Assembly (NCBI GenBank): GCA_903819975.1
Contig: CAIJFI010000017.1
Coordinates: forward strand, 62,001-126,000
Length of the DNA stretch: 64,000 nucleotides
Source: an uncultured Bacteroidota bacterium
GTDB taxonomy: Bacteria > Bacteroidota > Bacteroidia > Chitinophagales > Chitinophagaceae
Direction of reading: 5' to 3'
Both the position numbers and the translations under genes were made by a program. The notes beneath the pieces are model-generated. The model saw only the letters and a program-made list of their open reading frames with translations, had not been told where the DNA came from and did no database searches. Shown one piece after another: positions 36,470 through 46,134 of this stretch (position 1 is the stretch's first letter; the number at the start of each line of letters is the position of its first letter).

Positions 36470-37471
36470 CTAATCAAAAATAGTTCTAAATAGATCCGTC
36501 TTTTTTCTTCCCATTGATGCAGATAAGGAAAGCTCAAAACTACTCACTCTTAAATTTGAGCTGGTTTTATTTGCATTGTAAATATCATAACTCAATCCAA
36601 ATATGTATTTGTTTGAAATAATTGATACCGAAGGTACTATAGCTTCATTAGCCCTATAGAAACATCCAAAATAAATTCGTTTTACCTCATCTTCATCATT
36701 ACTCAAAGGCACTCCTATCGATGCTCCTAAGTTTAATTGATTATTACTTTTTTGGTAAAGATAATTGCCGTGTAAAGCCAATAAATAGTCGCCTATAAAG
36801 GGCATTTCAGTACTTGCGAACAAACGGTATTTATTTTCAGGTGCCGTATTTGTCAATGAGTAAGTCATGTTAGGCTTATCTAAAAAGAATGCTGAAAACC
36901 CGGTTTGTATAAATGACTTTTGATCATGTTTTGTATAAAGCAAACTAGCATTTGCGGAAAAAGAACTTGGATAAGGAAGTATATTTTCCAATGTGGCATT
37001 GTTGGTTAATATTGCTCTATAATCGTATTGATCTGCAAATCTTAATTTAGTTCTATCCAAAGTGGTTTGCGTAAATCCTGAACCTAATCCTAATGCAATA
37101 TTTTTGTATAAATTATTATCCAAATAAATATGATAAGCCATATTTAATGAAATCAAATTAGTTTGCATCACACCATTCATTACTTGATCCGAAATAATTT
37201 GCCCACCAATACCAAGATAGTTTTTACTATTATTATCAGCAGGCTTAAATCTTGTATCAAACCCAACCACTATTGTCTTATACAAATTTTGACCATCTAT
37301 CATTTGCGATTTCAAATTACTTTGAATTCTACTGCCATATAATCCATTACCCACCGAAGCTGAACTTAAAAATTGACTCGACATAAAAGGCTGTGACAAT
37401 ACCACCCCCTGCGCTTTTGTTATGAACGAAAGCGCTAGGCAATAAAATAATATGTATATTTTTTTAGTCAA
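36470..37471 (-). CDS. PorP/SprF-family T9SS membrane protein
   Basis: 333-residue outer-membrane protein of the PorP/SprF family. The signal peptide ends near residue 20 (...FITKAQ). The mature part starts LSQPFMSSQFLSSASVGN and has the usual alternating beta-strand pattern (YLGIGGQIISDQVMNG, ISLNMAYHIYLD, IALGLGSGF). The start is TTG at 37471, 3 bases after the stop of the giant adhesin. Such gene pairs are typical: the SprF-like partner helps secrete or anchor the neighbouring adhesin with a type B C-terminal domain. Confidence 0.93.
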   Translation of the reverse strand: MTKKIYILFYCLALSFITKAQGVVLSQPFMSSQFLSSASVGNGLYGSRIQSNLKSQMIDGQNLYKTIVVGFDTRFKPADNNSKNYLGIGGQIISDQVMNGVMQTNLISLNMAYHIYLDNNLYKNIALGLGSGFTQTTLDRTKLRFADQYDYRAILTNNATLENILPYPSSFSANASLLYTKHDQKSFIQTGFSAFFLDKPNMTYSLTNTAPENKYRLFASTEMPFIGDYLLALHGNYLYQKSNNQLNLGASIGVPLSNDEDEVKRIYFGCFYRANEAIVPSVSIISNKYIFGLSYDIYNANKTSSNLRVSSFELSLSASMGRKKTDLFRTIFD

Positions 37472-37474
37472 TAT

Positions 37475-40400
37475 TTATTTAATTAACAAGAAGCTACCCG
37501 ACTTCCTTATGGTTTCATTTTTCTTTGTTACATATTCTGCAACCCAATAAAAAGCATCTGGCTCTTGATCAATTCCATTTATCCTTCCATCCCAACCTTC
37601 ATATAAGTTAGCAGTTTGATATACTAAATTACCTTTCCGATTATACATCTTTAAATAATTAAGACTCGCGATACCAGCATTAGGAATGGCCTTGATAATG
37701 TCATTCAATCCATCTCCATTAGGTGTAAATGCATTCGGTAAATCAAAGATGAAATTAGTTGTAATAGTGATATTGTAAATATCTGTCACTTTACACTTAC
37801 TAGAAGTATCTATGCGATCAACAAGATAGGTTTGATCATTAATTCCCCTAAATGTTGGATTCTTAATATCATAAAAATCCAAATTCATTTTAGGCGTCCA
37901 ATTATAGGCAGTATAGCCAGAATCGGTTTTAGTTTTTATCATGTAGTAGTCATCATAAAAAGCCTCCTGATAAAAGGTTTGCGAAGAAATTGGCGCATAA
38001 ACATTAATCTTAAATGTTATTGACGAATCTGATATACAACCAAACGCATCTTTTACTTTATAATAAACATTTGCATTTCCTGCTTTAATGGCTGTTAAAT
38101 TTCCATTTGCATCACCTACAATACTAGGACTATTAGAATAAATAAAATACTCATAAGGAGGTTTACCTACAGACACATAATTTGCCAAACTTAATACGCC
38201 ACCTTCACATGCCGAAATGGGTTGTCTAAGTGGCGCTGCAATTGGCAATGGATTTACAACCTGATCAATGAAATTTGTATTTTTACATCCGTTTGCATCA
38301 ATTCCCAATACCGTATATCTATCTGTAGAGAATATTGGGAACGGTTGATTATTTACAACGGCTTTATCCCATATATATTTGTCAGCACCTGCAGCATTAA
38401 GTGTAACAACTCCTCCATAACAAATAGGATTAGAAGACGAAGCAATAGTTATAACTGGCAAATCCAATATGGTCACCTGAATATTTCCCCTTGGACTTTC
38501 GCAGGTTGTTGCATTATTAACTTGGCTAACATAATACTTTAAATTACCAACAATATCAGTTGCTGGTGTCGGAGCAATATTTGAGCCTGTTCCTCCAGTA
38601 GCATCAAATTGATACCAAATTAAAGTATGATTCGGCAATGCTATTGCAGTTAATGCTAATACTGTATCTTTTTTACAATAGGTCAAATCACTTACTACAG
38701 GCGAAGGTGGTAATAAGTGAATCACAACATCTACAGCACTTACACTACTACAATTGTATAAATCGGTTACCTTAATGAAATAAGTACCCGAGCTTGAAAG
38801 TCTTGTTGGATTTGGTATAAGTCTTGTTGCAGCTAAATCATACCAATACGAATAAGTAACAGACGAATTAGCAATTACTGTATTTGTCGTAGCAGTAAGG
38901 TCCTGTAAATTAGGATAACAAACTGGCAAAGGATTGATAGATGTAATTAAAGGGATCGTGTCAATTGTTGCAACTACAGGTACTCTTTTCAGAGTCGTAC
39001 AATTATTAAAAGTTGCATCAACATAGTATGTTATTGTCTTAATAATTCTAGGGGTTGTATAAGATATACCGGCACTCAATGAGCTACCACCTACACTATC
39101 AGTATACCAATTTACTACTCCAGCTGTAGGACTTGCTTTGATAGTAACATTACCGGGACCGCAGTTTAAGCTATTGGTTACTGACGATATTGTTGGAATT
39201 TCTTTTACAACAACATCAATTTGTTTTCTTACCAATGCATAACAACCCTCTGCAGTTAATGCATCTGCATAAAAACTTTGATTAGTAGTTATAGTCGGAA
39301 TGGATAGATTATTTCCGGAATTTACTAAAGTGCCAGATGTTAATGCATCGTACCATTTAACTGTTCCTATATCAGCAGTAGCAGTTAAAACAATTGCACC
39401 CTCGCCACATCTTGAAACAATATTATTTGTTACTGTAACTATTGGATGTGGATTAACTACTACAGTTTGACTTGCAGTATTTACACAACCATTTATGTCA
39501 GTAGCGGTTACAGTATATGAAAGCGTTGAAGATGGAACAAAAGATATTGCATTTAAAACGCCACGGTTCCAAGTATAACTTTGCGCACCCGATCCTGTTA
39601 ATGTAACAGCATCTCCAGCACAAACAGCAGAAGATGTTGTATTAATAGTAACTATAGGCAAAGGATTAACTGTAATCACTGCAGTAAAATTCCCTCCAGT
39701 ACAGCCATTTGTTAATATAGAACTAACAGAATAAGTTGCAGTTTGAATTTGATTTGTACTATTTGTTAAGGTTTGACTTATTGTACTTATCCCGGTTGAC
39801 TGATTAGTTAATCCTAGTAAATTTGCATTTGGATTAACTGTCCATAAATAAGTAGTTCCTGAGGGAACAATGTCAGAACCATTTGTTGGTGTTACGCTAA
39901 AAGTATTTGCAGAACAAATAGTCGCGAATTTGTTAGCAATAATTGAAGTTGGCTTTACAGTAACTGTTGTACTAAAAGTAGATGAACAAGATTCTAATGT
40001 AGTAGCCGTAACATTGTAAACGATTGATTGATTTACATTGGTTAGGTTGTTTAAGGTTTGGCTCACCCTATCTTTTGCAATGGTTTGATTCGCATAACCA
40101 GAAATATTAGAATTTGCACCTACATTCCATGTATAAGTAGTCCCAGCTGGTACTATATTTCCAACATTAGTTGGCAAAACAGTAAAGGATGTACCGCTAC
40201 ATATTGTTCTAGCAACTGAAGCAATTGCTGGCGTTGCTTTTACATCTACTCTTATTGTAAATTGAGGCCCAGCACAACCTGCACTAGTTATTGGATGCAC
40301 TGTATAATATAAAGACTGTGTTATACTTGTTGCATTGACTAATGTTTGACTAATACTTGTTTGTGGAAGAGTTTGATCTGACTGACCAGTTAAATTATTA

Positions 40401-43400
40401 TTGCTACCTACAATCCAAGTATACAAAGTATTAGAAGGGACTATAATAGTACCATTTGTTGGTGTCACTAAAAAAGGACTTACGCTACATACAGTAGTAT
40501 TTACATTTGCAATTTGGGGTTTAGGATTAACCGTTATAGTTGCTGTAAAACCACCCGAAGAACAACCATTGGTTAAAACAGAAGTTACATTATAAAAAAT
40601 ATTTTGTGGCGTATTGGTTAGGTTGGTTAGTGTCTGAGAAATATTAGCCTGTGCTATAGTTTGCACAGAAGCACCAGTAATATTCGAATTTGGAACAGGC
40701 ACCCAAGTATACAATGTACCTGAAGGAATTACATCTAAACCATCATTTGTAGGAGAGAATAAAAAAGAAGCTTCGCTGCAAATAGTTTGTGATTTATTAC
40801 TAATATTTGCGCCAGGCTTTACTGTTACCGTAACTTGAAAAGATGAGCCAACACATCCATCTGCTGAAGTAGGTGTAACAGTATAAATTATTGATTTATT
40901 TGAATTAGATAAATTATTAAGTACTTGGCCAATTGTAGACTGGCCAATTGTAATAGCTGACTGGCCTGTTATAAATGCATTAGCTGCAACAGTCCAGGTG
41001 TATGTTGTTCCTAATGGTACTAAATCTGTTCCATCAACTGGAATTACTGAAAAACTAGAACCACTACAAATTGCCGGCGGAGAAATACTTGCAATTGCTG
41101 GCTTAGGATTAACAAGCACTACAACATTAAATAAAGAAGGAGCACATGCATTTTGCAATGCGGGTTGAATCGAATAAGTCACTGACTGTGTAGTACTGGA
41201 AATATTCGTAAGCAACTGACTAATTGTTCCTTGTTGTGCAGTCTGATTAGTTGCGCCTTGTATATTATTATTATTAATTACAGTCCAAGTATAAGTAGTT
41301 CCAACAGGAATAATATCTGTTCCGTTAGTAGGTGTAGCATTAAAAGATTGTTCACTACAAATTGTAAATGTTTTATTTGCTATTGTAGAAACGGGCTTAA
41401 TGGTTACAATTACTGTAAATGAATTTCCTGAACATCCTAATGATGTAATTGGTGTAACAGTATAGGTTAATACTTGATTAACATTGCTAAGGTTTACCAA
41501 TGTTTGTCCTATGCTTGCTTGACCAGTTTGATTGGACTGACCACTTACATTTGAATTATTGGAAACGATCCAAGAATAAGTTGTACCAATTGGTACATTT
41601 TCTCCAGCCCCTGTTGCAGGAGTCACTAAAAAGGAGCTTCCACTACAAATATCCGCTGGTGTTTTATTTGTAATTATGGGTTTTGGATTCACGACCACTG
41701 TGATTGTAAAATCACTTCCAATACAGTCATTTGAAGCCTTGGGTGTAACAGTATAAGTTATTGTTTGTACAACGTCGGTTAAATTAGTAAGTGTTTGACT
41801 GATTATACTTTGAGGCGATGTTTGATTAGACTGTCCTGTAACATTAGTATTAGATGAAACTACCCAAGTATAATAAGTTCCTGTAGGAACAATATCTCCA
41901 CCAACTCCATTTTGCGGATTTACAGAAAAAGTTTGTTCACTACAAATAGCAGCAGGGGTTTTTGAATTTATTTGAGGGGTTGGATTAACTGTTATAGTAA
42001 CTGTGAAACTTGTTGATGCACAACCACTATTAGTATTTGATGTAGCTGTATATAAAACCGTTTGAGGAGCTATTGTGTTATTAATAAGGGATTGACTGAT
42101 TCTTAATTGTGGAGTAGCTTGATTAATATCACCAGATACATTTGGATTATCTATTACAGTCCAAGTATAAGTAGTACCCGCTAAAACAATATCACCATTC
42201 CCATTTGTTGGCTGAACTGAAAAAGTATTATTACTACAAATAGATTGCGCCTTAGCACTTATAATTGCCATTGGCACAACAGTAGCATCAATTTGAAATG
42301 TTGTAGCAGCACAACCATTCGCAGTAGTAGAAGTTACTGTATAATATACGTGTTCATTGGCATTTGTTAAATTCACCAAGGATTGAGAAATAGATAATTG
42401 ACCACTAGATTGATTAGTCTGCCCAGTAACATTTGAGTTATTTGCAACTGTCCAAGTGTAAGCAGTACCTGGTGGAACAATATCATTATCCTGACCATTA
42501 ACTGGTTGTATTGTAAATCCACCGCCACTACAAACAATTGGATATTTAGTAGTTATAATTGGGGTAGGTGTAATTGTAATAGTAACTAGAAAAGTGGGAC
42601 CAGAACAACCATCTGCAGAAGTGGGAGTAACTGTATACACAACAGTTTGTTGTGAGGTAGAAGAAGTAGTTAAAGTTTGACTAATACTAGTTTGTCCTGT
42701 TTGATCAGACTGTCCAGTTACATTTGTATTTGGCGCAACTGTCCATGAATAAGTAGTCCCTGAAGGTATTTTATCTCCTCCTCCAAATGTTACATTAAAT
42801 GCATTTTCACTACATAAAGGATAACTCTTGTCGTTAATGTAAGGCATGGGATTTACAGGAACATTTAATTTGAAAATTGCACCACTACATCCATTGGTTG
42901 AAATTGGAGTTACATGATAAACTACTATCCTTTGTATTGTGGTGTTATTTCTTAAAGTTTGTGCAAGTCCAATTGAAGATTGAGGTGAAGGCTGATTTGA
43001 CATGCCTGTAACATTCGCATTCGCATCCACAGTCCAGGTATAGGTGGTACCGGCAGGAACAATTCCATCAGTACCATTTGTGGGCGTAAAAGATAATGTT
43101 GCATCACTACAAATAGCAGGTGCAGTAATTGTATTGATTTGCGGGGTTGGGTTAATATATACTGGAACACTAAATGGATCACCTGCGCAACCATTACTAG
43201 TAGTAGGAATTACTGTATATGTGAGTGACTGAGTTGAGCTTGTTACATTTGTTAATAATTGTCCAATTGTAGATTGACCTACGTTTTGATCAGACTCTCC
43301 AGAAATATTAGAATTATTTTGAACAACCCAAGTGTAAGTAGTTCCAACTGGTACATCATTGCCATTCCCATCTTGAGGAATTACGCTAAACGTATTCCCA

Positions 43401-43819
43401 CCACATATTGTTGTTGAGGGAATGTCTGCAATAACTGGAGTAGGATAAAGTGTAACACTTAATCCACCTCCTGGCTCAAATGATTGTGGAGCAGGTGATG
43501 AAAAAGAAGGGTCTGTTGTATATCTGATTTTATATCTAGTAGTTTGATTAATATTCAACCCTAAATAATCCTTATTATAATTTGTACCAGAACCACTTGT
43601 GCTAAATGTTAAATATGTAGATTGCCAAGTTCCCCCATTATTTGTTGAAAAATCTAATTGAAAATATATTTTAACATCAGAATGCACATGTATTGTAAAA
43701 TCTTGCTGTGCACATACAGTCCCTGGTGCAGTCATTGTAATCGTTTGTCCAAATACAGAATTGCCACTGAGGAATTGTCCTAATAGTAAGATCAATAAAT
43801 ATAGTATCTGCTTCCTCAA
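37475..43819 (-). CDS. Giant PKD-repeat adhesin with gliding-motility-type C-terminus
   Basis: 2114-residue secreted surface protein. The signal peptide ends near residue 25 (...GNSVFGQ). From about residue 130 there are 13 repeats of about 95 residues, each with ICSxxxFxVxPTNG, VPxGTTYTWxV, a SQTLTN segment and YTVTPxTxxGC. They are followed by Ig-like and PKD-like domains and a C-terminal CHU_C-type (type B) sorting domain: LPNAFTPNGDGLND, then KMYNRKGNLVYQT, ending SGSFLLIK. The only start is TTG at 43819. The SprF-family gene follows by 3 bases. Probable SprB-like adhesin exported by the T9SS. A dyad lies just upstream of the start. Confidence 0.93.
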   Translation of the reverse strand: MRKQILYLLILLLGQFLSGNSVFGQTITMTAPGTVCAQQDFTIHVHSDVKIYFQLDFSTNNGGTWQSTYLTFSTSGSGTNYNKDYLGLNINQTTRYKIRYTTDPSFSSPAPQSFEPGGGLSVTLYPTPVIADIPSTTICGGNTFSVIPQDGNGNDVPVGTTYTWVVQNNSNISGESDQNVGQSTIGQLLTNVTSSTQSLTYTVIPTTSNGCAGDPFSVPVYINPTPQINTITAPAICSDATLSFTPTNGTDGIVPAGTTYTWTVDANANVTGMSNQPSPQSSIGLAQTLRNNTTIQRIVVYHVTPISTNGCSGAIFKLNVPVNPMPYINDKSYPLCSENAFNVTFGGGDKIPSGTTYSWTVAPNTNVTGQSDQTGQTSISQTLTTSSTSQQTVVYTVTPTSADGCSGPTFLVTITITPTPIITTKYPIVCSGGGFTIQPVNGQDNDIVPPGTAYTWTVANNSNVTGQTNQSSGQLSISQSLVNLTNANEHVYYTVTSTTANGCAATTFQIDATVVPMAIISAKAQSICSNNTFSVQPTNGNGDIVLAGTTYTWTVIDNPNVSGDINQATPQLRISQSLINNTIAPQTVLYTATSNTNSGCASTSFTVTITVNPTPQINSKTPAAICSEQTFSVNPQNGVGGDIVPTGTYYTWVVSSNTNVTGQSNQTSPQSIISQTLTNLTDVVQTITYTVTPKASNDCIGSDFTITVVVNPKPIITNKTPADICSGSSFLVTPATGAGENVPIGTTYSWIVSNNSNVSGQSNQTGQASIGQTLVNLSNVNQVLTYTVTPITSLGCSGNSFTVIVTIKPVSTIANKTFTICSEQSFNATPTNGTDIIPVGTTYTWTVINNNNIQGATNQTAQQGTISQLLTNISSTTQSVTYSIQPALQNACAPSLFNVVVLVNPKPAIASISPPAICSGSSFSVIPVDGTDLVPLGTTYTWTVAANAFITGQSAITIGQSTIGQVLNNLSNSNKSIIYTVTPTSADGCVGSSFQVTVTVKPGANISNKSQTICSEASFLFSPTNDGLDVIPSGTLYTWVPVPNSNITGASVQTIAQANISQTLTNLTNTPQNIFYNVTSVLTNGCSSGGFTATITVNPKPQIANVNTTVCSVSPFLVTPTNGTIIVPSNTLYTWIVGSNNNLTGQSDQTLPQTSISQTLVNATSITQSLYYTVHPITSAGCAGPQFTIRVDVKATPAIASVARTICSGTSFTVLPTNVGNIVPAGTTYTWNVGANSNISGYANQTIAKDRVSQTLNNLTNVNQSIVYNVTATTLESCSSTFSTTVTVKPTSIIANKFATICSANTFSVTPTNGSDIVPSGTTYLWTVNPNANLLGLTNQSTGISTISQTLTNSTNQIQTATYSVSSILTNGCTGGNFTAVITVNPLPIVTINTTSSAVCAGDAVTLTGSGAQSYTWNRGVLNAISFVPSSTLSYTVTATDINGCVNTASQTVVVNPHPIVTVTNNIVSRCGEGAIVLTATADIGTVKWYDALTSGTLVNSGNNLSIPTITTNQSFYADALTAEGCYALVRKQIDVVVKEIPTISSVTNSLNCGPGNVTIKASPTAGVVNWYTDSVGGSSLSAGISYTTPRIIKTITYYVDATFNNCTTLKRVPVVATIDTIPLITSINPLPVCYPNLQDLTATTNTVIANSSVTYSYWYDLAATRLIPNPTRLSSSGTYFIKVTDLYNCSSVSAVDVVIHLLPPSPVVSDLTYCKKDTVLALTAIALPNHTLIWYQFDATGGTGSNIAPTPATDIVGNLKYYVSQVNNATTCESPRGNIQVTILDLPVITIASSSNPICYGGVVTLNAAGADKYIWDKAVVNNQPFPIFSTDRYTVLGIDANGCKNTNFIDQVVNPLPIAAPLRQPISACEGGVLSLANYVSVGKPPYEYFIYSNSPSIVGDANGNLTAIKAGNANVYYKVKDAFGCISDSSITFKINVYAPISSQTFYQEAFYDDYYMIKTKTDSGYTAYNWTPKMNLDFYDIKNPTFRGINDQTYLVDRIDTSSKCKVTDIYNITITTNFIFDLPNAFTPNGDGLNDIIKAIPNAGIASLNYLKMYNRKGNLVYQTANLYEGWDGRINGIDQEPDAFYWVAEYVTKKNETIRKSGSFLLIK

Positions 43820-43828
43820 TGCTACAAA

Positions 43829-43869
43829 TTTTAGAGGCCTCTAAGAATATATCCTAAAGGCCTCTAAAA
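43829..43869 (-). promoter_or_regulatory. Dyad immediately upstream of the giant adhesin start
   Basis: 11-bp inverted repeat (43829-43839 with 43859-43869) whose left arm is part of a 12-bp palindrome TAGAGGCCTCTA (43832-43843). It ends 9 bases before the TTG start, where ribosomes must bind. It also lies 45 bases past the fabD stop. The following T run is weak, so it could be a poor terminator, an attenuator or an operator. Confidence 0.5.
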
Positions 43870-43913
43870 TTACTAAAATTAGTACGAAATCTATGTAAAA
43901 TAGCTGCTTAGAT

Positions 43914-44807
43914 TTATGCTATGCCATCTACAACTGCTTCTTTATGAATCTTTTGCACTAAACCTTGTAAAACTTTGCCTGGTCCTACTTCTGTAAATTC
44001 AGTCGCTCCATCCGCAACCATTGCTTGAACTGTCTGTGTCCACTTTACCGCACCTGTTAATTGTGCTATTAAATTTTCTTGAATTTGAGCAGGATCCGTT
44101 ACCGCTTTTGCGACTACATTTTGATAAACTGGACATATTGGAGTATTAAAATTGGTCGCTTTAATGGCAGCAGCTAATTCTAATTTTGCTGGTTCCATTA
44201 ATGGCGAATGAAACGCACCTCCTACAGGTAAAACCAATGCTCTTTTTGCACCCGCTGCTTTCATTTGTTCGCAAGCAATTTCAATTCCTTTTGTTGAACC
44301 CGATATTACTAATTGTCCTGGACAGTTATAATTTGCAGCAACTACTACCTCACCAGATTCTGAAGACACTGTAGCACATACTTCTTCTACTTTTTCATCA
44401 GCCAATGCTAATACGGCAGCCATCGTGGAAGGTTGAATTTCACAAGCTGCTTGCATTGCTTTTGCACGAATGCTCACTAATCTCAATGCATCTTCAAAAC
44501 TCAAAGTCTTATTTGCAACTAAGGCACTAAACTCTCCTAGTGAATGCCCAGCTACCATATCTGGCACAACTTGTGGCATAGTTAAATAGGCAATTACAGA
44601 ATGTATAAAGACTGCAGGCTGTGTTACATTAGTTTGTTTTAATTGCTCATCAGTCCCTTCAAACATAATATCACTAATACGGAAACCTAATATTTCATTT
44701 GCTTTTTCAAATAAAGCTTTTGCAGCTTCATTTTGTTCGTATAAATTTTTCCCCATTCCAGAAAACTGACTTCCTTGGCCAGGAAATACATAAGCGTGTT
44801 TTGACAT
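43914..44807 (-). CDS. fabD: FabD, malonyl-CoA:ACP transacylase
   Basis: 297-residue enzyme that loads malonyl groups onto acyl carrier protein. FPGQGSQFSGMG opens the N-terminus, the nucleophile is Ser89 in VAGHSLGEFSAL and the catalytic His200 is in GGAFHSPLM. Length and ATG start are standard. A strong terminator separates it from folE upstream; the giant adhesin follows on the same strand after about 95 bases. Confidence 0.97.
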   Translation of the reverse strand: MSKHAYVFPGQGSQFSGMGKNLYEQNEAAKALFEKANEILGFRISDIMFEGTDEQLKQTNVTQPAVFIHSVIAYLTMPQVVPDMVAGHSLGEFSALVANKTLSFEDALRLVSIRAKAMQAACEIQPSTMAAVLALADEKVEEVCATVSSESGEVVVAANYNCPGQLVISGSTKGIEIACEQMKAAGAKRALVLPVGGAFHSPLMEPAKLELAAAIKATNFNTPICPVYQNVVAKAVTDPAQIQENLIAQLTGAVKWTQTVQAMVADGATEFTEVGPGKVLQGLVQKIHKEAVVDGIA

Positions 44808-44854
44808 AGCATTCTTTTTATTAAATCAAAAATAACGCATTAATTATAAATAAT

Positions 44855-44882
44855 AAAAAAGGTGGAGTTTTCACTCCACCTG
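44855..44882 (-). terminator. Terminator after folE
   Basis: 9-bp perfect stem (44860-44868 with 44873-44881), TTTC loop on the plus strand, and six T on the minus strand. It ends the pterin gene cluster. Confidence 0.92.
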
Positions 44883-44941
44883 TACTAAAACTAACCCGAC
44901 CCAAAGCCTATGATTGCTTGTAAAACTATTATGAGATTTTA

Positions 44942-45655
44942 TTAATCATTGATTTCTACATACTTCAAGAATTCCATTTTAGTTTGTTCTTCTTGGAATT
45001 TACCTCCAAAAAAAGAAGTAATTGTATTTGAACTATCATCTTTGACTCCTCTACTTGATACACATAAGTGCTTTGCGTCCATCATAATGGCTACATCCTG
45101 AGTTTGTAATACTGTTTGCAAAGCCTTACCTACCTGCATTGTTAAGCGCTCTTGCACTTGTGGACGCTTTGAAAAATATTCAACTAATCGGTTTAATTTA
45201 CTTAACCCAATTACTTTACCACTACTGATATATGCAACATGTGCTTTACCAAAGAAAGGCACAAAGTGATGCTCACAATTAGTATAAAAATTGATGTTTT
45301 TTTCAACCAACATTTCATTGTATTGAAACTTGTTTTCAAACAATGTCATGCTTGGCATATTTGCTGGATTCAATCCTTGGAACAATTCCTTCACATACAT
45401 TTTTGCTACACGAAGTGGTGTTCCTCTTAAACTATCATCTCGCAAATCCATACCTAGGATTTCCATAATAGCTTTAAAATGTGGCTCAATGGCAGCAATT
45501 TTTTCTTCATCAGTTTTTTCAAATGCATCTGCACGCATTGGAGTATCAACTGAGCTAGCCTTGTGCTGATCGCCCATTTCTTCAATTAATAAATTGTCAA
45601 TTGCTAACTTTTCTTCCTTAAGCGGGGTAGTCAACAAAGTTTCTTTCTGTTTCAT
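44942..45655 (-). CDS. folE: FolE, GTP cyclohydrolase I
   Basis: 237-residue enzyme converting GTP to 7,8-dihydroneopterin triphosphate. Zinc and catalytic residues are present in NCEHHFVPFFGKAHVAY and HLCVSSRGVKD. The substrate-site segment GKVIGLSKLNRLVEYFSKR is intact. The first 50 residues are a variable extension. The start overlaps the last 38 bases of the upstream pterin synthase. Product and neighbours fit: the two PTPS-family proteins upstream use dihydroneopterin triphosphate. Confidence 0.96.
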   Translation of the reverse strand: MKQKETLLTTPLKEEKLAIDNLLIEEMGDQHKASSVDTPMRADAFEKTDEEKIAAIEPHFKAIMEILGMDLRDDSLRGTPLRVAKMYVKELFQGLNPANMPSMTLFENKFQYNEMLVEKNINFYTNCEHHFVPFFGKAHVAYISSGKVIGLSKLNRLVEYFSKRPQVQERLTMQVGKALQTVLQTQDVAIMMDAKHLCVSSRGVKDDSSNTITSFFGGKFQEEQTKMEFLKYVEIND

Positions 45656-46031
45656 ACAGACGAATTTTTAAATCGTGTTTTTCAGATATTCGAGGTCTAA
45701 TTAAATTATAAATCACAATAGCAATATTTTCAGCCGTTGGATTTAAATGCTTAAACATCTCTGTATCTAAGTTTAAATTTTTGTGGTCAAATCTACTTTT
45801 AACTTCCTCCTCTACAATTGTTGTTAAGTCCTTAGTATTTATCACAAATCCAGTGATTGGATCTGGAATACCATTTACTTGAACCACTAATTCATAGTTG
45901 TGACCATGATAATTTGGATTTGAACAGGCGCCAAAAACTTGTTTGTTTTTTTCGTCAGTCCAGTCTGCGCAAAACAAACGGTGTGCTGCATTAAAATGCT
46001 CTTTCCTAAATACCGCTACCTTTTGATTCAT
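45618..46031 (-). CDS. 6-pyruvoyl/6-carboxy-tetrahydropterin synthase, copy 1
   Basis: 137-residue enzyme of the PTPS/QueD family acting on dihydroneopterin triphosphate. Zinc ligands are His17 (NAAH), His42 and His44 (HGH). Catalytic Cys36 sits in ACSNPNYHGHNYE, and the conserved Glu is in LYETERNFV. The spacing Cys-x5-His-Gly-His matches eukaryotic-type pyruvoyl-tetrahydropterin synthase rather than the Cys-x3-HGH of E. coli QueD. Its 3' end overlaps folE by 38 bases, so the two are coupled. It could feed a tetrahydrobiopterin-like pterin or queuosine. Confidence 0.93.
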   Translation of the reverse strand: MNQKVAVFRKEHFNAAHRLFCADWTDEKNKQVFGACSNPNYHGHNYELVVQVNGIPDPITGFVINTKDLTTIVEEEVKSRFDHKNLNLDTEMFKHLNPTAENIAIVIYNLIRPRISEKHDLKIRLYETERNFVDYPA

Positions 46032-46134
46032 GCTTCTAAATTAAGAGGACAAAGTTACGATATAAATAACGCGGCAGGAGCTAGATTGTTTAATCTTTTT
46101 GTTAAAAAATTAAACGTTTAAGTATTTTGGGTGA

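Noticed and set aside
45618..45655. Possible frameshift joining PTPS copy 1 and folE
   Set aside because: Both proteins are complete with all catalytic residues; the 38-base overlap is only a variable folE N-terminus.
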